A DNA stretch of 64,000 bases from Hepsetus odoe. Taxonomy: Eukaryota; Chordata; Actinopteri; Characiformes; Hepsetidae. Made by a program: the position numbers and the translations under genes. Positions 1 through 12,025 of this stretch are shown piece after piece; position 1 is the stretch's first letter; each line of letters starts with the position of its first letter. The DNA lies in assembly GCA_017165825.1 (NCBI GenBank), contig CM029378.1, positions 15,024,748 through 15,088,747 on the forward strand, given 5' to 3'. The notes under the pieces are model-generated. The model was not told the DNA's origin, did not search any database, and was given only the letters and a program-made list of their open reading frames with translations.

Positions 1-198
1 ATGCTGCATGGTTCAGTGTCCTGAATACGTGAGCAAAACACACAGGCTGTGCAATACTGCTGTCCCTACACTAATCCCACCCAGACCAAACAGCTTACCC
101 AGGCTAGGGAACACGCTCGTGAAAGCAGGTGTTAATTAGAGACAGCTTAGAGCGGGGGTGGTGCTAGTGACACTTGTGGTTTTGGGAGGAGAGCCTAA

Positions 199-205
199 GT
201 GTGTG

Positions 206-241
<36 letters not shown>
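199..241. repeat. (TG)n microsatellite
   Basis: TG dinucleotide run of about 43 bp, interrupted by one GC and one AT step near its left end. Confidence 0.95.
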
Positions 242-242
<1 letters not shown>

Positions 243-540
243 ATAAGGGCCTTGACTTCCCAAGCTGACATTGATGAAGTAGCCCCAATCAAGGCCTACT
301 GACCTTCCATCACCTCGGCATTGCTGCCTATCTTCTGTAAAAAGTTTCAACTCACTTTACAGAAAACACTGCAATAAAAGTCAACTACTGAAGATTCAGT
401 AATGAGAAAAGACAAAAATTATTTTCACATGTTGATTTGCTAGGCTGAACAGTATATTTGACTTATTATGTACTTAAGAGTGAAGCTGTGGTGTCTATAG
501 AAAAGTGTGTACAGAGTTGTAGACCAGATTTTTGTTACCT

Positions 541-546
541 AATAAA
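541..546 (+). terminator. candidate poly(A) signal on plus strand
   Basis: AATAAA followed by T-rich sequence (AATAAAGTTTTTTGTAAA) at 541-558, preceded by 540 bases without a coding frame, which resembles the end of a 3' UTR. If real, a plus-strand gene lies to the left of the window and converges on meox1. A second AATAAA is at 372-377. This is weak evidence, since the hexamer is common in AT-rich DNA. Confidence 0.25.
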
Positions 547-1091
547 GTTTTTTGTAAATCAAACATAATGTCATTTGTTTTTCAATGCTAATCTATCAAC
601 CATCTCTGTATCTCTCCCATTTGGTGTGTTCAAGTGTGTGATATGTGGCACAGTTGGTTACACTTGCATTGCAATTTTGTTACATTTGTTCATTTGTTTT
701 TGCCATGCCCTGAAGACATCAGGGTTTTTAATCAAAAGTTGAATATGAGGTGAGATGTCTTTGTTTTTTTAATAGAAAACTAACATGGATGTTAGAGAGC
801 TGTCTAACATTCTGTATGATGTAAATGATGTCCCTTTCTCCAATAAATACATAAATAAATAATATATTTGCATAGCATCACGTTACACCTACATCTATTT
901 GCTATTCAAATGTTCAAATCTTCTCAAACTCCTTGCATCTCTGAGCAAGTCAGCCAACAACTGGTATCTGACAGTTGACAGTCAACTTGGTGTGTCAGGA
1001 GGAACATGAGTTGGGTTTCTGCGACCACTGTACAGTCCATGAGAGAGAGGCTGGACCTCAAATGGGTCACTAGTACCAATATAGTGTCTTC

Positions 1092-1098
<7 letters not shown>

Positions 1099-1122
<24 letters not shown>
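1099..1122. repeat. (AT)n microsatellite
   Basis: AT dinucleotide run directly abutting the 20-bp tandem repeat on its right. Confidence 0.9.
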
Positions 1123-1123
<1 letters not shown>

Positions 1124-1180
1124 GTATAAGGGCTTGTGTTATAGTATAAGGGCTTGTGTTATAGTATAAGGGCTTGTGCA
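1121..1180. repeat. 20-bp tandem repeat, three copies
   Basis: Three back-to-back copies of ATAGTATAAGGGCTTGTGTT. The first two are identical and the third differs only in its last two bases. It probably arose by slippage next to the AT run. Confidence 0.95.
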
Positions 1181-4100
1181 CCCAAACACTGCACTACATG
1201 TCCAGTAGGAACCCTTTAGGGATTCAGCTAGAGAGAGAGCAGACACTGACAGGACCTCCATTGTCTGATGGAATTGGCGTCCATGTGTTAGAAATCATCC
1301 TCCCACGTGGCGCAGACGGCTGAAACCCAAGCCCAGGCCCAGGAGCACAATGCTGATGAAAGACAGTGCGGGAAGAGGAATATAAAAGCCAAGGCTCCAA
1401 AAATCCCAGCCTGTCACGCCACGGCTCAGCCACCCCCTCCCCACGGCCTTATGGGAGTTGGAGTCTGACTGTGGGGGCGGAAAGAGAAAGGAGAGAATGA
1501 AAGAGAGGAGTGGAAGAAGGGGTGTTGAAGGGAGGGAGGTTATAAAGCTGTGCATACAATCCATGTCTGCTCTGATCTGGAGAACAAACGTAGCTGCAAG
1601 ACTGCCCTCACCAAGACGAGGACAGGAGAAAGGTATGATGTTAGTATTACAGTGGGCCTACCTGCAGTACTGCTGCATCTTAGGACTCTAAGGCTGGGAC
1701 CTGCTTGTAGAAACATCTGTGTCCACCTGATAGTGTTGTTCCACCATCTTTAAATCATTTTGTGTCTTTGTAACAATTTAGGGATCAAAAGGCAGCTTTT
1801 GAGAATATGTCATCAGATGATGTAAAATCAATGGAAGAAAATAGATAGATACATTTTTTAATATTTATATTATATATTTATAATAAAAATTTAGATCAAA
1901 CAGGAGATAATTTTGAATAGTAAGATCGAATAAAAAAATTATAAAGAGTTAATGAAGGTATATCATAAACACTAAAAAAGGTTTAACAGCATTTGAATTT
2001 CAAATATTAATTGGTCCATTATTTTTGGGTTCTGCATGAAAATGCCTTTTGTTTGAAAATATATCTGCAGAGCTCAAATGTTCCTTTTTTGTTTGTATTG
2101 GAAGGGAAAATCCGATTTTAACTTATTTTTACAGTCAAAATTCCACTTCCACGCCACAGTATCTGATCATTCATATGACCTTTGAAAACATTGTGTGAAT
2201 TGTACGAGTGCACAATGGCCACATTGCTTTATTTTTAGGTGCAGCTCTTGCATGAGGCTCACTTCCCCCAACTGAAGTGTTCCCATGGCTTAACTGCCTT
2301 ACTGATCTGAGTGATGGTTCATGAACTGACCCATGACTGAAGGGTAGACATTCACACAGATCCACTGGCTCACATCAGACCTAGGTTTGTTAACAATGTA
2401 AGCACTAGTCTACTTTAAGAACTTGAATCTTACCTAAGCTTTGGTCTCAAAATCTACAGAATCAGGGCAGGATGATATGATTACATGTTGCAGAATAATT
2501 ACTTGCAGGTCTAAAATAAAGCCGTACTTGACTCAGTGCAAGGATTGCCATGTTGAAGAGCTGTTGATGTTACCTGTGATCATGCAGTCACAGCTTTTGT
2601 GGCAAGAATACATTTTGAACCATGGTGGAAAAATAGAACTTTTATTTGGGCAAGTAGAAATCTCTTGCAGGAACAATAGGTCTACACACCACAGCTCCTC
2701 TAGATTGGTGTGTATTTTTCCAAATGAACATTAAATTCATCCTGTTTATTTCACTTATTGCTAACTGCATTGTCTAAATGCTTTATTTCCTGTTGCCAAG
2801 GTTTGATCTTAATCCTCTTATTTAATATTTCATTTTTCTGGACTCAGATTAGGTTCAAACCTATTCATGATGTACAAACAAAAAAACACATAAACCACCT
2901 CACAGATGATTTTTAATGGAAGTTCTGGGAAACTTGAAGCTGTCCAAGAGGAGATACATTTAAGGTCTGCAATTCAGAGTAATTGGCTTTTTATTACAAA
3001 ACATTTCATTACTTGGACGATGTCCTTTTTACACAAAAATCCTCAAACAGACGGTACATTTCCTCTCAAATTTTGTGAACCAGTGTCATTTCTCAAACAC
3101 ACCTCCTAAAATATCAGCTGTGACATGAAATTGCAGCAACATAAAAAAATAATTTGCAGAATGTTGATACACAAACACACAAATAGATTTGCTCTCTTTC
3201 TCTCGCCTGAGTTTCTCAAAATACAGCAAAATCCAAGCACAGTATTTAATGTGGGCAATAAAAGCGACTCTCAAACATATAAACTTTATTAATAACTTAT
3301 GGATTCAACTGTGGAGAGTGAAGCAATAGTGATCCATAACAGATCATTTTACTCCAGTTTCAGTCAACTGGGTTGCTCATAAAGCAGCACCTTTACCTGT
3401 CAGAACCAATAGTGTTAGGCATTAAGTTGCCATTAGAGACACTGGATCACATGAACTGATCAGACAAGACTGCTATTGTTAAGTAGAGACTGTCTGGCTG
3501 CTGGGACACTTCTGAGAGTGATACACACAGAGACAGACAGCAGGGAGACTCAAAAGATCTCAGGTCTGGTTTGAAAGCTCTTTAGCAGAATGCTAACTGT
3601 AAATGTATGGTATTTTGGCATGAGTGCGATTTTGAATGCTAGATGATACCAATTTTGTAGTGAGTGGAATTTGCCTCGTTTTCAAAAAGAATTCTTTGAA
3701 ATGAGTTATTGCTCTTTTTAACCCCCTCTATCATTTATGTTTTTATATTATGCAAATTATGTCATTAAATGATCAAAGACATATTTATGTCATTAACTTT
3801 ATACATTATTTATATTCTGCGTTGACGGGTTTATTTTGCCACTCCAGATCTATTGGTTTTCATAAGAAAATGTTACTAAAAAATTACACAAGGGTTTGAA
3901 AATATCCTGCAAAAAGGCTACTTATATATCAATTTGAATGAATCCGTATTATCAAGAGAATGTTGATTACTGTAAGAATAACTGAAAATGAAATATTTAT
4001 ATGTAAAAAGAGGTGTTTCAAAAGGTAAGCTCCTTAGGGGTAGGTTAAAGAATATCGGCTTCTTATGACCTGTAGACTAGGACATTGCCCATTACTTATA

Positions 4101-4610
4101 TGGTAATCAGATTTTTTTGTCCTTAAATCATGTTTGTGTTTACTTTCTGTTTATTCCCCATAGTCAGAGGAACAGAAATGATGTCTCATCTCATCAAATG
4201 CCTGACCTTTCCCATAGAGGTGGATGAGATGTTTCTTATCAGCGAGATAGAATGAGGTAAAGGCCGGTCAGCAACAGTTATAGAGATTCAATGTTGTCTA
4301 TTCAGACTCAAGCTCCCGCTCTCCTCCTCTTCCTCTTCCATCAGAGGAGCATTGCAGGAAGTCTCGCATAATTTAAAGCTGTGCTGTGCAACCCTGGCCC
4401 ATCTTGACTGATTGTGCAATGGAACTGCAAGATTTACTCATCCTTGGGGGGTCACTAATCATCAGAGCTGCTTTTTGGGGGAAGGAGGGCCTCAGACGTT
4501 CATTGACCACATCCTACATACAAGCAGTTTCAACAGACACACGGGTACACACATGCACTTGAACACACAACATGAATTTACCTACTGAGCTACACAAAAC
4601 AACATGCCCT

Positions 4611-4613
<3 letters not shown>

Positions 4614-4667
<54 letters not shown>

Positions 4668-4700
4668 CCACACATAATCACACACACAACCACAAACAAT

Positions 4701-4741
<41 letters not shown>

Positions 4742-4746
4742 CACAC
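4614..4746. repeat. (CA)n microsatellite, interrupted
   Basis: Long CA run broken by short AAT-containing interruptions near 4670-4702. His/Thr-rich open frames across it are artefacts of the repeat. Confidence 0.95.
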
Positions 4747-5260
4747 TTTTTCATAGCATCCTCTTTTTAGTGCAACTGCTGTCTTGGGAGACCATGCGGA
4801 AGCCATTGCACATTTCCTCTGAGCTCCTCTCTGCTCCTCCTGTCCAGCGGATTCTCCCCCGCGTACGAGAGCAAAACTCAGACATCAGTGTGGAGACGGG
4901 GAATAGATTTGCAGGTGGCTTAGAACTATCAGTGAGGCAGAGACAAAAGCATGCATGTGTCTGAGAAGTAGGAGGAATGGAGACCCCAAGGCCAGCACTG
5001 GGAACAGATTGTTTGATAAAGCCCAGTTCTCCAAGTGACAAGTACTGATGGGGAGAGCTGGAGCCAAAATGGCTCTCTCAGATATTCTGGAAATGGTTGA
5101 GGACAAACCATTTTTGGACATGGTTTTTCCCTTTGAATACAGAATAATTTCATACAGAATATGAAATTAAAAAATAAGTATGAAGTGGAAGTGTGGAGTA
5201 TCAGCCTAGTATCTGAAGGTATTTAAATCTATCTGCATTGCTTGAACAATATTAATAAAC

Positions 5261-5280
5261 AAAAAAAAAAAAAAAAAAAA
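5261..5280. repeat. A20 homopolymer
   Basis: Twenty adenines following ATTAATAAAC. It could be the tail of a decayed retroposon, but no recognisable body precedes it. Confidence 0.85.
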
Positions 5281-7734
5281 GTCGTGCGGGTCTCAACGTG
5301 TGTGTATGTATGTAAGCAATGCAACTTAAATATGAATATAGAAATAGTTTCCAAGTACAGCTGCTGAGGACCTTGAGAGGTAAATACAAAGTGAAGTTTA
5401 CCTTCAGTGAAGTTCAGGTTAGGTGAGTTATTTGTGCATTCGAGAACATTTCAGATTTCAGAACTCCACAGCTGTTTTGAGAGTATATTTTGCCTTTTTT
5501 TTGCTGTTTTCTTACAATGCTGCTACCCTCAGTGCGCATATCAACAAGACTTTCACTGAAAGCCCACATACCCATGATTATCACTTTATGAAGGTCTATA
5601 ACACCAGACAGTGTTCTTATGTTGTCAACACTTTTTGTGAAAATAAAAGTAATCTTTATTTACCTCCTAATGTGGACTTCTGTGGTCCTCCAGGTCACTG
5701 AACTCACCACTGTGTTCTTGTTTCAAAACAATTTAGAAGCGAATTATTTTTTATTTTAAGACTGCCTCTAAAATCTTTTTACGCTCATCAGGTATTTTGA
5801 GCCATTTTCTTTAATATTCCTTCTGAAGAATATTAGCATGGCCTGTGTTTAAATAGAAAAAGGTTGTCACGTTCACTTTAATAATTAACTGCAAACAATA
5901 ACAGCCTGCAGATGGGCTTCAACACTGTATCTGCAGGTCACGCTGTAATTTCAGGAGTCGTTTTGCATCCCTCATCTCATCTTCAGCTATTCATCACACA
6001 CCCCACACTTACCAAACCACAGACCATGCTAAAAGCCCCACACCAAAACATTTCAAGTAAAGTCTGTATTATTGGTTAATATATGGATACTAGTAATAGT
6101 TATTACATTAATAAAAAATAATTTTTATCCCCAAAACCATTATAGGTTACACAAAATTAGTGATTCATTGCACAGAAGTTAGTATTTAATTATTATTATT
6201 TCCCTGTTTACCTGTAAAAAAAAAAAAAAAGTTAATGATCAGTTAATAATCCAAAAAAAGAAAAAAGTTTAAAAAGTTTATTATTCTTTAATGGAAATAA
6301 GAACATTCTTGTTGTGTTATAATGAGAAGCCACTTGCTTCTCTGCTGACAGTGTCTTTGTGAGTTAATTTATTAAACTGGTCTCAGAAAGTCAATATTCA
6401 CAAAACATTTAGTCATAAACTGTTGAAAGAATGTTCCTTGACAATCTGCTTTCATCACACAGTGGTTGGAGAATGATCTGTTTTCTATCTCAGCGCAGTC
6501 AGATAGCATAGGCTTCCTTCGACAAAGACAACGAGCAGAATTACCTCATACATCAGTATTTTATAGCTATCTTTTTTTCCACTAAGAGTGGACCATCTCA
6601 GTGCTGTGTTCTGTAATCTATTCATTTAAATGAGAAATTATTTGTGTGATTGAGCTATTATCAATTTATTTAGAAAGTAAAGGGAAAAAAATGTTATCTC
6701 TTGTTGAAACATGAAAATATTCTAGGTTCCTGCCAAAGGAGACCTAATATATACTTTTCCCTCAAAAGAGTTTATTTAAAAAAATGTCACAGGTGTAAAC
6801 AAACCACTATCCACTACAGTGCATTTTCATTAGGAGCTCTAATACAATAATTATGGTTTATATGTAGGGTTTATTTTGACAGCCATTAGCACTAATACAA
6901 TAATAGTCCTCATAAGAGTGGAATGTGCAGGAAGCAATGAAGGCTGGGTTGAGAGCAGCTGTGGTTGGCTGGGTTCAACAGAACTGGGGGACTTAGCCCC
7001 TACCGTGGGTGTGTATGGAACCATTCCTGCACCGGTCCAGCACAGAGGCCACTCACCTCTCCAGTCTTTGTTTGGCCGGCTGTCCACATTATAGGCCTAC
7101 CATTGTAAGCCCCCGGACCCTGGATGCTTTACCACTGTTTTCTTTGGGAAGCAGGAAATTGGATGACTGGCTACCTGCTACAACAACATCCTGCACTTGA
7201 GAAGACGTCTTTTCACCCATACCCACCTATTATTTCCCACTATCCACAGTACTGAGCCAGTGGTCAACCTCCAGATTTCTGGTGCACCCAGGCCCCCACG
7301 TGGCATCATCTAAATTCCACCGAGGGCCAGAATCAATTTTTGTGTCCATGCAGATGCTTCCGTCAAAAATTCAACCGAAGGCCAAGCCTGGATTTGAAGC
7401 CAAAGTTTCATTTGAAGCTCAGTTACTGTAAGAGTGCTCAGGCAGGTAACTATTATGCACAAGCACATCCCGGCAGTTATAAACTAATGATTAGCAATTT
7501 TGTATTCAGTCTATATAAAAGGTTTTTAACCAAACAAATGCTGAGAAAATTGCATCACATATGAAAAAGAGCAACAACGGGGTTTTTAAATAATGTCATG
7601 AAAGAGCTTGGACCAGGTCTGGAATAAAATTAACAAAATTTTAAATGAGCTACTTTTTAAAAGGTTTGAAATGCCTTCATATTCTGTAAATGTTGACTAT
7701 CAACTGAAGTGTTCCATCCTTTACATTACGTGGA

Positions 7735-7930
7735 TGTCATGGTGACCACTGAAACCCAGCCATGGCCATGGTCCCAGTCCCCGGAATTCTTACCCGGAGC
7801 TTCTATCCAACCGCTCATTAATCACGCCTAATCCCCCGCACCTGGTCTGCCAGGCATTTAAGGTTTGCCAGCCTGACCCAGTATCGCCTGTTCACTGCTT
7901 TGTGGCTGTTTGCCTAGTTTCATGGACCAT
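7735..7930. mobile_element. possible LTR or DNA-repeat fragment
   Basis: A sharply more GC-rich 190-bp block with AATCACGCCTAATC, CACCTGG and CATTTAAGG segments, resembling the layout of teleost LTR fragments (a TATA-like TTTAAG followed by CCAGCCTG). No paired LTR or target duplication is visible, so the assignment is an impression only. Confidence 0.25.
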
Positions 7931-8301
7931 GGAGTTGATCAGATTAAAGAATGAAAAACAAAACATGTTTATTTAATAAATCTATTTGTTTATGGAACAA
8001 AAATGTTCATCTATTATTCGTATTATTCATGTGAGAATGAATAAGATTATTTCAGATGTCATTTAATGCAAAATTTCATGGTCTCACAAGAGCTTTAAAT
8101 AATGCATATTACCTCGACCATCTGAATAAAAATTATTGGAGAAACACACCATATTGTCAGGCCAAGAAAGCTCATTGATATATAAGAAAAACCTAAAACA
8201 TAAATAGCGTGTTACGAAAGGTCAAGAAACTATTTTTTCAGATCACAATTCAATGTCTGAAGTAAAAAAAAAAAGAAATCTTCTCCCATTTTTAAAAATG
8301 A
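7931..8301. other. non-coding AT-rich stretch
   Basis: Nothing recognisable. Several AATAAA/TTTATT hexamers are present, as expected by chance in AT-rich DNA. Confidence 0.6.
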
Positions 8302-8307
8302 TTTATT
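8302..8307 (-). terminator. candidate poly(A) signal AATAAA for meox1
   Basis: AATAAA on the minus strand (TTTATT on the plus strand), about 715 nt downstream of the meox1 stop codon. It is the first canonical hexamer I noticed after the stop. AT-rich DNA gives such hexamers often by chance. Confidence 0.3.
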
Positions 8308-8853
8308 CATTTTTTATGGTTTTCAGTATGCAACATCTGTGCTTTATCAGTTTCAAATCAAAGTAAAAAAGAGGCAAAAATGGAAAACAACTGACAGAAA
8401 ATATATATATATTTTAACAACAGCTTGACAGCACAACCTAGTAAAAACAAAGACATGTGACATTGAGTCTCTGGTATATTGGCACAAGAGGAGAGATCCT
8501 GAGTGGGTCTTTTTGTGAAGCCTCAACAGGTGGTTCTGATCAAGCTTCTAAAGGCACCACTGCAGTGTTAGTCATTTCAGCAACAGACCTACATCATGGT
8601 GCCATCACTGGAGGTCAAAGCTATTAAACCAGAACATTTAGTTTGGATCATATCTACATTTGAAAAATGTAGTCCCTGATATCACTGGTTCAAAGAATGG
8701 GTAAACAAGTGGCCTTAGAGGAGCTGGCCATCCAATATAAATGTCCAGAAAATGAGTTGTTTGGAAGTGTTTAGAGTTTTATGGAAACATTTTTGTTATT
8801 TTGTTCCTTTTAATTCTGGTTTTAATGTAGCTGGTAACTCAGGAGGCACAATG

Positions 8854-8858
8854 GTGTG

Positions 8859-8919
<61 letters not shown>

Positions 8920-8986
8920 TGCATGCATTTGTGTGTGTGTGTGAGTGCATGCATGTGTGTGTGTGTGCGTGTGTGTGTGTGTATGT
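8854..8986. repeat. (TG)n microsatellite in meox1 3' UTR
   Basis: A TG run of about 130 bp with interruptions that include two GCATGCAT motifs. In the meox1 transcript it reads as CA repeats beginning about 35 nt after the stop codon. Confidence 0.95.
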
Positions 8987-9021
8987 ACATGGAGAGGAGG
9001 TGGAGGGCAGGTCAGGGTCAT

Positions 9022-9144
9022 TTACTCAGAACTGGGTGAGGCTGCTGAATCCAACTCATCTGCTTCCAGGTCATGGGGGGAAGCAGGCTGACCACCTTTC
9101 ACTCTCTTCCATTTCATGCGTCTGTTTTGAAACCACACCTTCAC
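9022..9144 (-). CDS. meox1: meox1 exon 3, recognition helix and C-terminus
   Basis: Encodes residues 213-252 and the TAA stop. It starts with the recognition helix [16 protein letters not shown], containing the DNA-contact residues Q50 and N51, then GGQP and a short acidic tail that ends SPSSE, the conserved end of MEOX1. The acceptor reads TTCCACAG|GTGAAG after a pyrimidine tract. The reading frame follows exon 2 in phase 0. Confidence 0.97.
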
Positions 9145-11970
9145 CTGTGGAAAAAAATCTCCGTCAGAACACCCGTCAACAGGACTGATATTAGTTTTAG
9201 CATCTTCTATCTCCTAAATCAGGGGCCAAGTGCTCAGCGTGGGACAAAAATCATTTTTGTGGTGAGCTGATGGTTTAAAAAAAGTTAGTAGGTTTCAAAA
9301 TTTAAATATATATTTTAAAAATGTAAATACATTGCACAATATTTTGTTTCAAGGTGGGGTTACAGTAACCTGGCATATCAAATCAAATGTCCACCTTGGC
9401 TATAGGTTGGCTAGCCATGCCAAAAATTATGGGATTATTTCAATATAAATCTTTTGTAAATCAATTTATTATGCATGAAAAATCATCGTAAATTTGTAAA
9501 TATTGTAGTCATAAGATTACAGAATAAAGAATAGACCCACATAGACCCACATCAGAACTCTTTAAAGACTAAAATATGCTGTATATTCTGTGTATATGGA
9601 GCTCACAGTCTGATCTGTTCTGATGTACAGTTGGGGATTTTGTGTTCAGCAATCAATGAACTTGTGATATAACTGTTTTGATAGCTAAACTCAGAGGAGT
9701 GCAAATCTGTGACCCTTATGCAGTCCTCTCAGCATTCCCAATGGAAGCACAGGAGAGCAGACCATCTGTTCCCACACTATTTTTAAGTGTATGCCTTTTT
9801 CTCAATCTGTCTGCCACTCATCTGAGAGCAAGGCGCGGCATTTGGCCAAGAAATGTAGGATGTATCGGAAAAAGTGAAGACAGAGTTGCAGAGGGATTTA
9901 GAAGGAACTCGGAGCAGTTTTGGGATCTAGAATGATTGGTGTGTATCTGTGTTAGAGTGGGCGTGTGCGTGTGTGGGCCTGGGAAAGCCATCTAGGGCAA
10001 AATTGTGTGCATATAAAAGTGTGGTCTATATAGAAGACAAAAGCCTTTAAACTGGAGGTGAGATTAAAGAAGGTTAAGGAGGTTTTTGCATCTTTCCTAA
10101 TTTCACACATATTTCACCCTGATTTGTTCATATTGTTCTACGAATTAGATGAAAAATGTGTTGTAAAGCACTAAAAAAGTGAGATGCAGTCAATGTGATA
10201 CATGACTATAAGCTCTGTATTCTTCTGGAAATCGATATGATTTGCTCACTTCTGATTTAAATGAATTTTAACTCATAAGAAATTAACACCATTGGGTGAT
10301 GTTAATATTTTGGCATAAGAAAGAAAAGTAATTATTATAAGAACCTCCAAACAACCATATGACTTAACCCAATAACCACAATACACACACTTTCTCAGAT
10401 CATTGCCACAGAATATGTTGAAGTGAGGAGAAAACCAGAGAAGGCTTCTCCTAGCCTGGTGTTTAGAGAGCAAAGGCAATTAAGGTGTTGTGTTGTACCT
10501 GTCTTTCAGTGAGGTCCAAGTTGACAGCAATCTCATATCGACGCAGACGGGTCAGGTAGTTGTGATGTGTAAACTCTGCCTCCAGCTCCCTCAGTTGCTC
10601 TTTAGTGAAGGCTGTCCGCTCCTTTCTGGCCTTGCAGTTTGAGTCAGCCTTAAAGCCAGATTCCTGGATTTCTGAAAGACACAGACAAGAAGAGAAGAGG
10701 TTAGCATCTGAAAATACAAGGCCTCCACTGAGCCCTTTTATAGCTATGTTACAGTAACATAAAAAATACTGTTAAAATAAATAACATGCCTCAAGGTTAC
10801 TAACTAAATTATAGGCCTGCATTAAATCCCCTAAAATCTTCCATAGTCATGCATACTGCAAATTTGAAACCTTAATTAAATAACTACACATTAGTTTAAT
10901 AGTACTTATAAAACTTAAAAAATGTTTAGGATACCTGAATAATATGATTTAAGTAGTAAAGAGGTTGAGAGTTCATCAATTTAGTGATATCTTAAATTGT
11001 AGACGTTCATTTTTTAAATTAAATATATTCTACATTTTAAAAAACAATATCAAACAGCAAATGTAATGTTTAGTTTCTTAGGAAAACGGATGCTTTATTA
11101 AAACCTTATGGCTAGACTGTGTTTCAAGAGTGTTACATTAAAAATGCTCCCTATTTACAATGCAAATACTGGCAGTTGAGCCCCGCACAGGCCACACACT
11201 GCTTTGAGCCGCAGGAAGATCAGAGAGTGCTTGGGACGGAGTTATAGTGTGTCAGGGTATAAGGGGGGCACCCCAAACAGGCCACAGAGGAGTCACATTA
11301 GGATGGAATGCACCGGAACATTGTTAAACGTGCTATCAAAAGAACAAAGACGTGGATGGGTACAGCTAAAGGGTGTGAGTGTTTGTGTGTGTGTGGGAAG
11401 TCTTTGTGCCCTTTGCCCCCTTTGACACTGTAATTTAGCAAAACCTGACATCCCGTACTGGAGCAGAAACAGAAAATCTAGTATGCTGGGCAGGGGAGAT
11501 GCAGGGGCTCTGTCTTTTATCAAACTGTCTGTAAAATAATACAACGTGTAAGGACCCAGCAGGTTGAGCTTTTTCCATTTCAAATGGACATGGAGTAGAA
11601 TCAGCCTAGATTGTTTTCGCCGTCCTGAACTTTATGAACTCAATTAACTTCTGAATCATATATCAGCATCGGTAGCACCACCAAGAAGTGACGCAATACC
11701 TACAAAATGTCTATAATTTGTCAAAGTGAGAATTCATCTGTTGGCATTTGCCAGATCCACAAGGCCAGACTGTGAAATGGGCTGCAGTCATAGGGCCAGA
11801 TGTGAGTAGAGAGAGCCAGAGAGTTTGCTAGCTACAGAAGAAAATGTTTTCTTGTATGCGGCAAACTGTGGCCTGAGCTGGTTGAATCAAATGCCTTATT
11901 CTCGTTCATTTAAGCACACTAGACTCAGTGGTATGGCAGCAGGTTGGAGAGAAACACCTGGCATGGTGCA

Positions 11971-12025
<55 letters not shown>

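Larger units (their letters stand above)
1..1098. other. non-coding, possible 3' UTR of an outside gene
   Basis: No coding frame with recognisable protein features. It contains the TG repeat at 199-241 and the candidate poly(A) hexamers at 372 and 541. Beyond 560 it is plain AT-rich DNA. Confidence 0.6.
1181..7734. other. gene-free intergenic sequence left of meox1
   Basis: No exon recognised on either strand. It contains a CA repeat (4614-4746), an A20 run (5261-5280) and a more GC-rich patch at about 6900-7330 that has short open frames in several registers but no motif I recognise. The rest is AT-rich filler. Confidence 0.6.
8302..9021 (-). other. meox1: meox1 probable 3' UTR
   Basis: The sequence after the TAA is transcribed until a poly(A) site. 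The nearest AATAAA on the minus strand that I found is at 8307-8302, giving a UTR of about 0.7 kb; an ATTAAA variant at 8814-8809 would give a shorter one. The region contains a long CA/TG microsatellite starting about 35 nt after the stop codon. The extent is inferred and needs transcript data. Confidence 0.4.

Noticed and set aside
4614..4746. CRISPR-like or other array structure in the CA-rich stretch
   Set aside because: It is a simple dinucleotide repeat; no unit of 23-50 bp with spacers, and the DNA is vertebrate.
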